Counted from the stretch's first letter, positions 14,530-24,054 are shown. The stretch: DNA of 40,799 bases from Nocardioides sp. Root682 (GCF_001427795.1 NZ_LMHJ01000001.1:5839-46637), one strand, 5' to 3'. Numbers and translations: made by a program. Notes: generated by a model not told the origin, from the letters alone.

Positions 14530-15825
14530 ATGACTGATATCGACGCGATCGACCTCCTCACGGAGGCTCCGAAGCCTGCCCTCCGAGCCCTGGCCGACGC
14601 CATCGACCGCGAGTTCGAGCGGCGTGACCCGGTCCTGCCCACCCCTTACGAGTACGCCGCGAAGGCGCTCGGTGTCGACACCACCGAGCTCGTCGTGCTC
14701 AGCGAGGCGCCGTCGCCGCCGGCCGCACACTCCGTCGGGCGCTGGCTGCACGACGCGCAGGCGCGCTGGACCCTCGACCACGTCGGCGCCGGACCGAGCC
14801 GCCCGGCCATCACGGAGACCGTGCCAGGCGCCGACGGTGACGTGCAGGCCTTCTCCGCCGCGATGGTCGTGCTGCCGGCCGGAACCCTGGCCGCCGTACC
14901 GGTCGTGATCAGGATCGCCTCAGACCGCTTCGGGCCCGACGTGGAGCTGATGGGGCGGGCCCAGGACGGCGGACTGCTTCCCGAGCTGTTCGAGGGCTTC
15001 CTCCGGACCTGCCGCACCACCGGGTCGCCGTACCGCCGCGGTGCCTACCGGGTCAGCTCGAACAACGCCGGACTGGTGCTGCAGCGCTGGACGACTCCCC
15101 CGGCGTCCCGTGACCTGCTGAAGCTGGACGACTCGGTCTGGCGCACGGTGGACCGCCGCGTGCACCGCGTCCTGGAGCTCGCCGACGACCTGGAGGCGCG
15201 CGGTCTCGGCACCAGCACGGGACTCCTCCTGGTCGGCCCGCCCGGCACCGGGAAGACACAGCTCGGCACCGTCGTGGCCAGCGAGCTCCTCGGTACGACG
15301 ACCGTGCTGGTCCCGGGCACCTACGTCACCGAGCACTACCTCACCGAGCTGTTCGACCTCGCCGCCGACCTGTCCCCCTGCCTGATCCTGATGGATGACC
15401 TCGACCTGATCGCCGGCGAACGCGGCCAGACCAACCCGCACCGGCTGCGGGAGTTCCTCAACGTCATGGACGGCGGCCTGGCCGACCGGACAGGCGTGGT
15501 GGTGATCGCGTCCACCAACGACCACCGCAAGATCGACAAGGCGGCGCGGCGTTCCTCGCGCTTCGACACCGTCATCAAGATGGAGCCGCCCAACCTCGAA
15601 GGGCGACGGGCGATCCTCGGGCGCTACCTCGTCTGGTGCGACGCAGACCTGGACCTGGACGCCGTGGCCCGGGCGACCGGCGGTGCAACGGGCGCAGACC
15701 TCAAGGAGCTCGTACGCGCCGCCGTGCTCGAGACGGCAGACGACGTCACCACCGCTGCGCTGCTCACCCAGGCCACCACTGGCCCCTGGCGTGCGGCCGC
15801 TCCGGCGGCGGGCCACTACCTCTGA
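14530..15825 (+). CDS. AAA ATPase (FtsH/CDC48-like fold) of unknown role
   Basis: 431 residues. An N-terminal region (1-200) of unknown fold is followed by one AAA module. This has Walker A GPPGTGKT at about 236-243, Walker B LILMDDLD at about 284-291, sensor-1 ASTN, and the arginine-finger region RRSSRFD. The C-terminal helical domain has the TGGATGADLKELVRAA pattern. The Walker B glutamate is replaced by aspartate (DD for DE), which may slow hydrolysis. No protease or membrane segment is present, so it is not FtsH; a protein-remodelling role is likely. AAAGGTGG precedes the ATG. It is alone in its direction, converging on the next gene. Confidence 0.85.
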   Translation: MTDIDAIDLLTEAPKPALRALADAIDREFERRDPVLPTPYEYAAKALGVDTTELVVLSEAPSPPAAHSVGRWLHDAQARWTLDHVGAGPSRPAITETVPGADGDVQAFSAAMVVLPAGTLAAVPVVIRIASDRFGPDVELMGRAQDGGLLPELFEGFLRTCRTTGSPYRRGAYRVSSNNAGLVLQRWTTPPASRDLLKLDDSVWRTVDRRVHRVLELADDLEARGLGTSTGLLLVGPPGTGKTQLGTVVASELLGTTTVLVPGTYVTEHYLTELFDLAADLSPCLILMDDLDLIAGERGQTNPHRLREFLNVMDGGLADRTGVVVIASTNDHRKIDKAARRSSRFDTVIKMEPPNLEGRRAILGRYLVWCDADLDLDAVARATGGATGADLKELVRAAVLETADDVTTAALLTQATTGPWRAAAPAAGHYL

Positions 15826-15828
15826 GGA

Positions 15829-16422
15829 TCAGCTCTTCAAGGAGCGGTCGATCTCGGCGAGCAGGCTCGTGCGGCCCTTGCCGGTGGCCTCGCGGGCCCG
15901 GACCTGGCGCAGCTCCGCAGGGGTGAGGGCGGCGAGCAGCGGGCGGATCTTCGCGATGCTGAGGTCGGCGAGGTCAGGGATCGGGTCGTGCTGCACGACG
16001 GTCAGCTTCGCGTCCGCAGCACCGGCCTTCGCCTTGCCCTTCTTGCCCGTCTTGCCCAGCTTGTCCTTGCCCTTCTTGCCCGGCTTCTGACCCTTGCCCT
16101 TGCGCACCGTGTCGACGAGCTTGTTGGCGGTCGCCATCACCGGAGCGGCTGCTGTCGACAGGCCTGCCTCGAGGTTCTTGCGGGTCTCGACGCGCACCGT
16201 CTCCAGGACCTCCAGCAGCGCGTGCGTGTAGGCCTTGCTGGTGCTGACGAGCTGATCGATCAGCTTGTCCGCGTCGGTGCGACTCAGCGATCCACGCGAG
16301 ACCAGGTCGTCGACGACGTCCTGCAGCCGGGTCATCTGGATGGTGACGCTGTGCTCGAGCGCACCGCGAAGAGCCTTGAGATTCTTTGCACCTGGGATCA
16401 GGTCCGAGTTCTTCTTCGCCAT
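15829..16422 (-). CDS. Phasin-like lysine-rich protein
   Basis: 197 residues. The first part (about 1-110) is a long amphipathic helix with regular hydrophobic spacing, as in phasin or lipid-droplet proteins. A low-complexity linker of lysine and glycine (about 112-138) follows. The C-terminal module (about 148-195) contains LADLSIAKIRPLLAALTPAELRQV and GRTSLLAEIDRSL, a pattern seen at the ends of several actinobacterial granule- or envelope-associated proteins. AGGAGG precedes the ATG at 16422. The basic linker could bind nucleic acid or polyphosphate. Family assignment is tentative. Confidence 0.75.
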   Translation of the reverse strand: MAKKNSDLIPGAKNLKALRGALEHSVTIQMTRLQDVVDDLVSRGSLSRTDADKLIDQLVSTSKAYTHALLEVLETVRVETRKNLEAGLSTAAAPVMATANKLVDTVRKGKGQKPGKKGKDKLGKTGKKGKAKAGAADAKLTVVQHDPIPDLADLSIAKIRPLLAALTPAELRQVRAREATGKGRTSLLAEIDRSLKS

Positions 16423-16484
16423 GGGGAGCCTCCTGCGGTCGATTGCTCCGCAGCGTAGACCTGTCCGAGGACGCGACGCGAGCA

Positions 16485-18143
16485 TCAGTCGTACGCCGCC
16501 TCGACCTCCCACACCCCGCTGCCAACGCCTGAGCTCCACTTCAACAACCACGCACGTCCGTCGACCCCGACGACCTGGAAGCGCGCAGCCCGCCCACCCG
16601 AGCCGACGCCCACCCACCAGGACTCGTCCACCGGCCAGGGGCCGGCCCAGGACGCCACCGGCATCCGCTGGAGCGCACGACGACCGGAGGACGGGCCGAT
16701 CCTGAACTGCCACGGCTCTCCTGTCACCACGCCCCGGCTCGTCACCGCGACCACCGCTCCCGCCTCATCGACCACCTCCGCCTCGAGCGGATCGGCGAAC
16801 ACCCGGGTCGGTGCCGGTCCGGGGATCCGGCCCGGCCACGGCCGGTCCACCGGTCGCAGTCCGGTCGCCCGCTCTCCCCACGGCACCATCGCCTGCCGGT
16901 CGGCCGCACCTCGGCCACCCTGGAGGACGGGGACCCGGACGGCGTCGTACCCGACCATGGCCTGGACGCGCGCGACCCCGCGGACGACCTGGTCGTCGGC
17001 GCCACCGCCCCACAGGCCGTCGGCATGGTCACCAGCCGGTTCGACGACGTCGGGCAGGAAGCGCAGCAACGTGACCGGGGCGCTGATCGTCGCGCCGAGG
17101 GACTTACGACTGCGCAGACCGGATCCCGCCATCCCGGCCTGGAGCTGCCAGTGCACCCGGTCGACGAGATCGCGGGAGGTGAAGCAACGGGGGTGCAGCC
17201 AGGTCCGGGCCGACACGGCCGTGCCGACGGACCCGACCGGTTCGAACTCCGCCTCGATCCGCACGCCCGTCGCCACGAGCTGCCGGCCTGCCAGTCCGGC
17301 GATGAACCGCTCGGCCGTCGTCCGCACGCTGAACGCGGCCGCCTCCGCCGAGTCGAGCGGAGGCTCGAAGGAGATCTCGCACCTCAGCTCGGGCGGTGGG
17401 GTGCGGGAGGCGAGACGGGCTGTCTCCGCTCCCTGCACCCGACGCCAGACCTCCACACCGTAGGCGCCGAACCGGTTGCTGATCTCGCCGGCGGCGAGCG
17501 CCGCGAAGTCGCCCAGCAGCACCAGCCCCAGCCGTCGCAGCAGGTCGGCGAGCTCGGCACCTTCGGGACCGTCGTCGGCCAGCACCGTCACCGGCTGGCC
17601 ACGCAGGAACGCCGCCGACTCCCCCGGCGCGACGACGAAGCAGTCCTGGGGCGTCGCCTGCCGTGCCGCCCGTTCAGCGGTGTAGAGGTCATCGGCGACA
17701 CCGAACCGGCAGTCCCACACCCCCACGCCCACCAGGTGCTCGGCCAGCAGCGCCGCAGCCGACTGCTCCCCGCCCACCCCGGACCGGGCGAAGTAGCGTC
17801 CCGGCGCCGGCACGGCCAGCAGTCCCGGCCGGATCGGCGCGACCCCCGGCCTGATCTCCTCGACAGAGGCCAGCACCGGCTCGAACCAGCGGGCGTCACG
17901 GTCAGGGTTGGCCGCCAGGAGCACCACGTCGGGACACCGCGCCTGGGCATCGCGACGCCGCTGGCCGCGTCGTACTCCTTCCGCACGGGCGGCGGCGTTG
18001 CAGACCACCACCTTGTTGTTCGCGAGTACGACGGCGGGCGCTGTGGTCTCGACGTTCTCGACCGACGGGGAGCTGCCGTCGGCGAGCTCCAGCATCCCGG
18101 CCGTCACCGACCAGTCGGGGCACCAGACCACCATGATCCGCAT
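16485..18143 (-). CDS. imuB: Mutasome protein ImuB (inactive Y-family polymerase)
   Basis: 552 residues. It has the layout of a Y-family DNA polymerase, but the expected catalytic acid motif near the start reads VWCPDWSV instead of the D-x-D/E type, as in known ImuB proteins. ImuB serves as the adaptor that links DnaE2 and ImuA to the sliding clamp. The little-finger region and a long C-terminal tail rich in proline and tryptophan are present. It starts 31 bases after the imuA stop on the same strand, so it should share the imuA LexA box. A GTG 21 bases upstream is an alternative start. Confidence 0.88.
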   Translation of the reverse strand: MRIMVVWCPDWSVTAGMLELADGSSPSVENVETTAPAVVLANNKVVVCNAAARAEGVRRGQRRRDAQARCPDVVLLAANPDRDARWFEPVLASVEEIRPGVAPIRPGLLAVPAPGRYFARSGVGGEQSAAALLAEHLVGVGVWDCRFGVADDLYTAERAARQATPQDCFVVAPGESAAFLRGQPVTVLADDGPEGAELADLLRRLGLVLLGDFAALAAGEISNRFGAYGVEVWRRVQGAETARLASRTPPPELRCEISFEPPLDSAEAAAFSVRTTAERFIAGLAGRQLVATGVRIEAEFEPVGSVGTAVSARTWLHPRCFTSRDLVDRVHWQLQAGMAGSGLRSRKSLGATISAPVTLLRFLPDVVEPAGDHADGLWGGGADDQVVRGVARVQAMVGYDAVRVPVLQGGRGAADRQAMVPWGERATGLRPVDRPWPGRIPGPAPTRVFADPLEAEVVDEAGAVVAVTSRGVVTGEPWQFRIGPSSGRRALQRMPVASWAGPWPVDESWWVGVGSGGRAARFQVVGVDGRAWLLKWSSGVGSGVWEVEAAYD

Positions 18144-18174
18144 CAGCCGGCCCGCATCATCCACATCGTCCGCA

Positions 18175-18789
18175 TCAGGCCAGCACCACCGCAGAGCGCC
18201 CGATGACCCCGGCACCACGGCGCGCGACGATCTCGACGCGCCGTTCCCGCAAACGCCCGCGCCCGTGCCCGATGCCTTCCCAGGTGGTCTGCTCGGACGA
18301 GAGCCGCGCGTCGCAGCGTGGCCAGTCACCCTGGACCACCAGCACGCCGGAACGGGCGCGGAGGCGGGCGTCGAGGATCGAGGCGGACTTGGCGTCGACC
18401 ACACCGGTCGGACGCAGCACGACCACCTTCAGCACGTCGACGAGCGCGGCGGTGACCTCCAGCCAGTGCTCACCGGGCGAGGGCACCAGCACGGTGCGGG
18501 ACAACGCGATCCCGTGCTGCTGCGCGGCCTCGACCCCGAAGTCGTCCCAGCCAGCGAAGCCGACCCACTCACCGGCCTGTGAGGCTCCGGCAGCCAGCGC
18601 CATCCCGAGGGTGGCGGAGTCGACGCCGTAGACCCCGCCGGTGCGCAGCTGCACCAGTCCGTCGAACATGGCCAGGGTCGGGACCGTCAGCCGGGTCGGA
18701 CCACCCTGCAGCGCCTGGATCCGCCCCCGCAGCTGCTCGATCCGCGCATGCGGGTCGACCTCAGGGACAAGAACCGCAGCGTGACTCAC
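18175..18789 (-). CDS. imuA: Mutasome accessory protein ImuA (RecA-like)
   Basis: 204 residues. It is a RecA-like protein that works with ImuB and DnaE2 in translesion synthesis. The ATP-binding loop is degenerate: GGVYGVDSATLG stands where a GxxxxGKT loop would be. This is usual for actinobacterial ImuA' proteins. Identity rests on that region, the GEWVGFAGWDDFGVEAA stretch, and the position before imuB behind a LexA box. The GTG start is the only one compatible with the frame, because an upstream ATG at 18797 runs into a stop after three codons. It lies downstream of der but has its own SOS promoter. Confidence 0.85.
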   Translation of the reverse strand: MSHAAVLVPEVDPHARIEQLRGRIQALQGGPTRLTVPTLAMFDGLVQLRTGGVYGVDSATLGMALAAGASQAGEWVGFAGWDDFGVEAAQQHGIALSRTVLVPSPGEHWLEVTAALVDVLKVVVLRPTGVVDAKSASILDARLRARSGVLVVQGDWPRCDARLSSEQTTWEGIGHGRGRLRERRVEIVARRGAGVIGRSAVVLA

Positions 18790-18799
18790 TCACCCATGT

Positions 18800-18815
18800 T
18801 CGAACATTTGTTCGA
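18800..18815. promoter_or_regulatory. LexA (SOS) box of imuA-imuB
   Basis: TCGAACATTTGTTCGA is a perfect TCGAAC-N4-GTTCGA operator, ending 11 bases upstream of the imuA GTG. It sits in the 44-base gap between der and imuA and lets the mutasome genes be induced independently of the der operon. Confidence 0.93.
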
Positions 18816-18833
18816 ACGATGCAAGTGCGCGCC

Positions 18834-20213
18834 TCAGGTGCGCTTGCGCTTCTCCCGGGCCTGCACCTTCATCTCGATCGGCGTACCGACGAAGCCGAAC
18901 TCCTCACGCAACCGGCGCTCGATGAAGCGCAGGTAGCCCGCGTCGAGCTGGCCGGAGGTGAACAGCTTGAAGGTCGGCGGCGCGGACTGCACCTGGCTGC
19001 CGAACAGGATGCGCGGCTGCTTGCCGCCACGCACCGGGTGCGGGTGCTCGGCGACGATCCGGCCGAGGAATGCGTTGAACGCACCGGTCGTGATCCGGGT
19101 CTCCCAGCCCTCGATCGCCTTCTCCAGCGCCGGCACCAGCCGGTCGATGTGCCAGCCGGTCAGGGCGGTCAGGTTGATCCGCGGCGCCCACAGCACCTGG
19201 ACCAGGTCGCGCTCGATCTCGCGGTCGAGGAAGTAGCGTCGCTCGGCGTCGACCTTGTCCCACTTGTTGAAGGCGATGACGAGCGCCTTGCCGGCCTCAC
19301 GCACCTCCTGGAGGATCCGCATGTCCTGCTCGGCGACCGATTCGCTGCCGTCGAGGACCAGCACGCAGACCTCGGCCCGCTCGATGGCGGTCGAGGTGCG
19401 CAGCCAGGCGTAGTACTCGTGCCCCGAGGCCTCCTTGACGCGCTTGCGGATGCCGGCGGTGTCGATGAAGCGCCAGGACTTGCCGCCCATGTCCACGATC
19501 TCGTCGACGGGGTCGACGGTCGTGCCGGCGACGTTGTCGACGACGGAGCGCTCCTCGCCCGCGAGCTTGTTCAGCAGCGAGGACTTGCCGACGTTGGGGC
19601 GACCGACGATCGCGATCCGGCGCGGTCCGCCGATGACCTCGTCGCCAGCCTCAGGCGCCGGGGGAAGCACCTCCAGCACGGCGTCCAGCAGGTCGCCCGA
19701 GCCACGACCGTGCAGCGCCGAGACCATGTGCGGCTCGCCGAGGCCGAGGTTCCACAGGCCGAAGGCCTGGGCCTCCGCCCGCTCGTCATCGACCTTGTTG
19801 GCCACCAGGACGACCTTCTTGTCGGCCCGGCGCAGCACACGCACGACCGCCTCGTCGGCGTCGGTGATGCCGATCGTCGCGTCGACCACGAAGAGCACCG
19901 CGTCCGCGAGTCCGACCGCGATCTCGGCCTGCGCACGGATCCGCTCGGCCATGCCGCGGGCGTCGGGGTCCCAGCCGCCGGTGTCGACCAGCGTGAAGGC
20001 CCGGCCGTTCCACTCGGCGTCGTAGGACACCCGGTCACGGGTCACGCCGGGGATGTCCTGCACGACCGCTTCGCGGCGGCCGATGATCCGGTTGACCAGC
20101 GTGGACTTGCCGACGTTCGGCCGGCCCACGACCGCGAGAACGGGGACGGTGCCCACCGATCGGACGGCATCGTCCGTCGGGTCGCCCTCGGGCGTCAGTT
20201 CGTCTTCACTCAT
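18834..20213 (-). CDS. der: Ribosome assembly GTPase Der (EngA)
   Basis: 459 residues. It has two GTPase domains in tandem, with P-loops GRPNVGKST (about 29-37) and GRPNVGKSS in the second half, each followed by DTGG or DTAG switch motifs and NKVD/NKWD specificity motifs. A C-terminal KH-like domain binds the 50S subunit. Der is needed for large-subunit assembly. I chose the ATG at 20213 over a longer frame because AAGGAG precedes it. The start overlaps the end of the acyltransferase gene by eight bases. It is the last gene of the parA-to-der operon. Confidence 0.96.
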   Translation of the reverse strand: MSEDELTPEGDPTDDAVRSVGTVPVLAVVGRPNVGKSTLVNRIIGRREAVVQDIPGVTRDRVSYDAEWNGRAFTLVDTGGWDPDARGMAERIRAQAEIAVGLADAVLFVVDATIGITDADEAVVRVLRRADKKVVLVANKVDDERAEAQAFGLWNLGLGEPHMVSALHGRGSGDLLDAVLEVLPPAPEAGDEVIGGPRRIAIVGRPNVGKSSLLNKLAGEERSVVDNVAGTTVDPVDEIVDMGGKSWRFIDTAGIRKRVKEASGHEYYAWLRTSTAIERAEVCVLVLDGSESVAEQDMRILQEVREAGKALVIAFNKWDKVDAERRYFLDREIERDLVQVLWAPRINLTALTGWHIDRLVPALEKAIEGWETRITTGAFNAFLGRIVAEHPHPVRGGKQPRILFGSQVQSAPPTFKLFTSGQLDAGYLRFIERRLREEFGFVGTPIEMKVQAREKRKRT

Positions 20214-20904
20214 CACGGTCTCCTTGCGGGAGCGGACCGGGCAGGGTCCGCCCTGTTTCGTCGAGGGCATCAGCGAGCCCGCTGCGCATGTGCGCACGCA
20301 GAGCGGCCGACGTCAGACGTACATGGTCTCGCGTCCGAGGCCAAGGCACCGCATCGACGGCCATCGGGTGTCCCACGACGATGTCGATCCGGGTCCCCTT
20401 CGCGGGCAGCGAGCCGCTCGAACCGCCCGGTTCGCGGGTCCCGAGGAAGGTCAGGGGTACGACGGGAGCGCCGGTCACGAGCGCCAGGTACGCCGCCCCG
20501 GAGTGGAAGTGCGCGTCGAAATTGCCGGTCCCACGGGTGCCTTCCGGGAAGACACCGACCGCGTGCCCGCTCCGCAGGACGTTGACCGCGGTCCGGATCG
20601 CAGCCGGGTCGTAGTTGAAGCGGTCCAGCCTGATCTGGCCGGCGCGGCGCAGGAACCCGCCGAGAGGCCCCTTGAACATCTCCCGCTTGGTCAGTGCATG
20701 CACCGGCCGGGGCGCGAAGATCGACATCAGCGGACCGTCGATCAGTCCGACGTGGTTGCCCGCCACGACCACCGGCCCCGTCGCAGGGAAGCGCTCGGGA
20801 TGGAGCACGCGGACGTCGTACCGACGGCGGATCAGCCAGGCCGACGCGGGCCTGGCCCGCACCAGCAGCCAGCGCGGCGGGGTCTGGACGACGTCGCTGT
20901 TCAA
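20206..20904 (-). CDS. plsC: 1-acylglycerol-3-phosphate acyltransferase (PlsC family)
   Basis: 232 residues. It carries the acyltransferase motif GNHVGLID (NHxxxxD) near residue 50 and FPEGTR around residue 119, which bind acyl donor and phosphate. The reaction adds a second acyl chain to lysophosphatidate at the membrane. It starts with TTG, overlapping the cmk stop as TTGA, so translation is probably coupled. PlsC-like genes between cmk and der are common in actinobacteria. The symbol marks the family; exact substrate is not shown. Confidence 0.88.
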   Translation of the reverse strand: MNSDVVQTPPRWLLVRARPASAWLIRRRYDVRVLHPERFPATGPVVVAGNHVGLIDGPLMSIFAPRPVHALTKREMFKGPLGGFLRRAGQIRLDRFNYDPAAIRTAVNVLRSGHAVGVFPEGTRGTGNFDAHFHSGAAYLALVTGAPVVPLTFLGTREPGGSSGSLPAKGTRIDIVVGHPMAVDAVPWPRTRDHVRLTSAALRAHMRSGLADALDETGRTLPGPLPQGDRDE

Positions 20905-21590
20905 ACTCGCTCCGTCACCAGCCCCACCACCAGGTCGACGACCTCGTCGAGCGTCAGGTCGGTGGAGTCGATGTGGATGGCGCCGTCGGCCATGGTGAGC
21001 GGGGCCACCGCGCGTCCCGAGTCGATCTTGTCCCGGGCGAGCAGGGATTCCCGGGTCGCAGCGACATCAGCACCGCCCGCTTCGAGGGCCCGACGCGTGG
21101 CCCGCGCGGAGGGGTCCGCGGTGAGGTAGATCTTGACCTCGGCCTCGGGCCAGACGACCGAGCCGATGTCGCGTCCCTCGACCACGATGCCGCCGGCACC
21201 GACGATCTCGCGCTGGAGGTCGACCAGTCGCGACCGCACCTCGGGCACCGTGCTGACCGGGGAGACGGCGCCGTTGACCACGTCGCTACGGATCTCGACC
21301 GACACGTCGACACCGTCAACGGTGATGGTCGGGTGGAGCGGGTCGGTGCCGGACTCCAGGACCGGGGTCAGCGCCGCGGCCGCCACCGCTGCCGCGTCGA
21401 GCACGTCCACGCCGTTGTCCAGCATCCACCAGGTGATGGCGCGGTACTGCGCCCCGGTGTCGAGGTAGCGCAGGCCGAGGCGGTCGGCGACGGCCCGGCA
21501 GGTGCTGGACTTCCCCGAACCCGAGGTGCCGTCGACCGCCACGACCACGGTCTGGCCGGCGGAAAGGTCTGCATCGATGGGGACGTTCAC
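20901..21590 (-). CDS. cmk: Cytidylate kinase
   Basis: 229 residues. It phosphorylates CMP and dCMP with ATP. The P-loop GTSGSGKSS lies at about 21-29, followed by LGLRYLDTGAQYRAITW, which binds nucleotide monophosphate, and IVVEGRDIGSVVWPEA, the family signature. The GTG start lies 8 bases past the tyrA stop. The gene order tyrA-cmk-plsC-der is typical for actinobacteria. Confidence 0.95.
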   Translation of the reverse strand: MNVPIDADLSAGQTVVVAVDGTSGSGKSSTCRAVADRLGLRYLDTGAQYRAITWWMLDNGVDVLDAAAVAAAALTPVLESGTDPLHPTITVDGVDVSVEIRSDVVNGAVSPVSTVPEVRSRLVDLQREIVGAGGIVVEGRDIGSVVWPEAEVKIYLTADPSARATRRALEAGGADVAATRESLLARDKIDSGRAVAPLTMADGAIHIDSTDLTLDEVVDLVVGLVTERV

Positions 21591-21600
21591 GGCCCGCAGA

Positions 21601-22668
21601 CTACCGGTGAGTCACCCAGCCCTTCGACTCCAGAGCGACCCTCAGCTCCTCAGCGCGCGTCTCGATGACGTCGAGCTCGACCAGTCCGACGGGGCGTCCG
21701 GGGTCGTGATCGATCCGGACGTCCTCGATGTTGACCTCGCTCGCGCCCGCGTCGGCGAACAGCCGGGCGAGCTCTCCGGGGTGGTCGGGAACAGCGACCC
21801 GAACCGCTTCCATCGGCTGCGGCGCAGCGCCGTGCTTGCCCGGAATGGCGCGTGTGCCCGCCTGACCGTAGGCCAGCAGCGACTCGAGCCCGACCCGGTC
21901 CTTGCCGGCGACAGCCTCCAGCACGAGGTCGAGTCGATCACGGACCTCGCTCAGCAGCGCAGCCACCGCTTCGGCGTTGCCGCCGATGATCTGGCTGTAG
22001 AGCCGCGGGTCCCCGCCAGCCACCCGCGTGACATCGCGCACACCGGTGCCGGAAAGGGCCAGATGAGCCGGTGTGGCGCCGGCCAGGGTGCCGGCGACGA
22101 GGGCTGCCATCAGGTGCGGGACGTGCGAGGTGCGGGCCACGGCACGGTCGTGCTCCTCGGGCGGCAGGTGCACCGGGACCGCGCCGCACACGCGCACCAG
22201 CGCCTCGACGACGTGGACCGCGGTCGGCGTCGCGTCCGGGCCGGGCGTGATCGCCCACGGGCGGCCGTCGAACATGGCCGCGCTCGCCGAGAGCGGCCCG
22301 GAGTGCTCGGTGCCCGCCATCGGATGGCTGCCGACGTAGCGGCCGACGGCGCGATGGCCCGCCACTGCGTCGAGCGGCGCACCCTTCACACTGCCGACAT
22401 CGGTGACGACCGTGTCCGGTCCAGCGGCATCGAGGGTCGCACGGATCGCGGCACCCAGCGCGTCCGGCGGTACGGCGACCACGACCAGCTGCGGGACGTC
22501 ATCTGCCTCCCGTGGGCGGCCGGCGCCGAGCCCGGACGCGGTCCGGACATGGTCGGGCGCGGCATCGCTCAACAGCACCTCGAGACCGGCGCGGCGGCAG
22601 GCCAGCGCGATCGAGGTGCCGATCAGGCCGGTGCCGATGATCTCGACGGGGCCGGTCAGCGTCGTCAT
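21601..22668 (-). CDS. tyrA: Prephenate dehydrogenase
   Basis: 355 residues. It converts prephenate to hydroxyphenylpyruvate in tyrosine synthesis, using NAD(P). The Rossmann motif GTGLIGTSIALACRRAG is at about 12-28. VGSHPMAGTEHSG carries the active-site histidine, and the helical dimerisation domain follows. The C-terminal part (about 290-355), with VAVPDHPGELARLFADAGA, is an ACT domain, which usually mediates feedback by tyrosine. The ATG overlaps the rluB stop by one base (TGATG). Confidence 0.93.
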   Translation of the reverse strand: MTTLTGPVEIIGTGLIGTSIALACRRAGLEVLLSDAAPDHVRTASGLGAGRPREADDVPQLVVVAVPPDALGAAIRATLDAAGPDTVVTDVGSVKGAPLDAVAGHRAVGRYVGSHPMAGTEHSGPLSASAAMFDGRPWAITPGPDATPTAVHVVEALVRVCGAVPVHLPPEEHDRAVARTSHVPHLMAALVAGTLAGATPAHLALSGTGVRDVTRVAGGDPRLYSQIIGGNAEAVAALLSEVRDRLDLVLEAVAGKDRVGLESLLAYGQAGTRAIPGKHGAAPQPMEAVRVAVPDHPGELARLFADAGASEVNIEDVRIDHDPGRPVGLVELDVIETRAEELRVALESKGWVTHR

Positions 22669-23435
22669 CAGAGTCCGACCAGGTCGAGGAGCTCTCCGAG
22701 CTCGTCGTCACTGAGCTCACGCGTCGTGCCACTGGCCAGCGTGCCCAGCTCGATCGGTCCGAACTTCGTGCGGCTCAGCTGCCGCACGGGGTGTCCGACC
22801 TGGTCGAGCAGACGTCGCACGATCCGGTTGCGCCCCTCGTGGATGACCAGCTCGATGATCGAGCGGTCCGCGGTCGCGGCGAGGATCCGCGCACGCCGTA
22901 CCTCCACCGGACCGTCGTCGAGGGTCACTCCGGCGAGCAGGTCCGCGACCGTGTTCTTCGCGATCCGGCCGGTCACCTCGGCGACGTAGGTCTTCTCCAC
23001 CTCGAACGACGGATGCGCCATCCGGTGGGCGAAGTCACCGTCGTTGGTCAGCATCAGCAACCCGGAGGTGTCGGTGTCGAGGCGGCCGACGTGGAACAAC
23101 CGCAGCGCGGGATCGGCCGCCAGGACGTCAGCGAGCACGTCGGTCAGCGTCGAACGGCCCTGCGGGTCCGACATCGTCGAGACGACTCCGCGCGGCTTGT
23201 TCAGCACCAGGTACATCTGGTCGGACACGGGCGGCAGCCGCTTCCCCGACACCTTGATCACCGCCGTACGCGGATCGACCTTGGTGCCGAGACGGGTGAC
23301 GACCTCGCCGTCGACCTCCACCTCGCCGTCGAGCATCAGTTCCTCGCACTTGCGGCGCGAGGCGACGCCCGAGGTGGCAAGAAGCTTCTGGAGGCGGATC
23401 AGGCCGTCCTCGTCGACCGCGATGTCACGCGCCAT
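22668..23435 (-). CDS. rluB: rRNA pseudouridine synthase, RluB family
   Basis: 255 residues. An S4 RNA-binding domain (about 12-60: RLQKLLATSGVASRRKCEELM) precedes the synthase domain. The catalytic aspartate is D120 in VGRLDTDTSGLL, with the KTYVAEVTG and EGRNRIVRRL motifs further on. Members of this family convert uridine to pseudouridine in the large-subunit rRNA. The frame stays open upstream, but the MARDIAV start fits the family. It overlaps scpB by 11 bases, a common arrangement. Confidence 0.93.
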   Translation of the reverse strand: MARDIAVDEDGLIRLQKLLATSGVASRRKCEELMLDGEVEVDGEVVTRLGTKVDPRTAVIKVSGKRLPPVSDQMYLVLNKPRGVVSTMSDPQGRSTLTDVLADVLAADPALRLFHVGRLDTDTSGLLMLTNDGDFAHRMAHPSFEVEKTYVAEVTGRIAKNTVADLLAGVTLDDGPVEVRRARILAATADRSIIELVIHEGRNRIVRRLLDQVGHPVRQLSRTKFGPIELGTLASGTTRELSDDELGELLDLVGL

Positions 23436-24054
23436 CGGGCTCGACCTCCGTCGTGTTGGGGACATCTGCGGCCTGCGCCGACGCCAGCTCGTCCTCGAGC
23501 TCGGAGAGGTCGGGCAGGTGGGGCGCCAGGTCGGGCAGCTCGTCGATCGAGACGATGCCGATCCGCTCCAGGAAGTACGACGTCGTGCGGTAGAGCGTCG
23601 CGCCGTGCTCGCCGTCCTGACCGGCCTCCTCGACCAGCCCACGGCTGATCAAGGTGCGCATCACCCCGTCGACGTTGACACCTCGCACCGCGGAGACGCG
23701 GGCGCGCGACACCGGCTGCTGGTACGCCACGACCGCGAGGGTCTCCAGCGCGGCCTGGGTCAGCCGGGCCTGCTGGCCCTCGAGCACGAAGCCCTCGACG
23801 ACCTGGGCGTACTCCTCGCGGGTGTAGAACCGCCAGCCACCCGCGACATTGCGCAGCTCGAAGCCACGACCCTGCTCGTCGTACTCGGCAGCGAGGGCAG
23901 CCAGAGCGGCCGCCACCTCGGCAGCCGGGTAGCTCACGGCGGTGGCGAGGATGAGCTCGTCGAGTGGCTGGTCAGCCACCATCAGTACCGCCTCCAGCGC
24001 GGGGCGCAACGCCGCGAACGGCACCGGCAGTGCTTCTTCGACCTGGTCAGTCAT
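23425..24054 (-). CDS. scpB: Segregation and condensation protein B
   Basis: 209 residues. It is a kleisin-associated winged-helix protein that joins ScpA and the SMC ATPase in chromosome condensation. Two winged-helix domains are visible: LRPALEAVLMVADQPL through GWRFYTREEYA, and LTQAALETLAVVAYQQPVSRARVSAVRGVNVDGV, the family signature. I chose the MTDQVEE start at 24054; a longer frame would add a basic unrelated stretch. Its start overlaps the end of scpA by eight bases. Confidence 0.95.
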   Translation of the reverse strand: MTDQVEEALPVPFAALRPALEAVLMVADQPLDELILATAVSYPAAEVAAALAALAAEYDEQGRGFELRNVAGGWRFYTREEYAQVVEGFVLEGQQARLTQAALETLAVVAYQQPVSRARVSAVRGVNVDGVMRTLISRGLVEEAGQDGEHGATLYRTTSYFLERIGIVSIDELPDLAPHLPDLSELEDELASAQAADVPNTTEVEPDGA

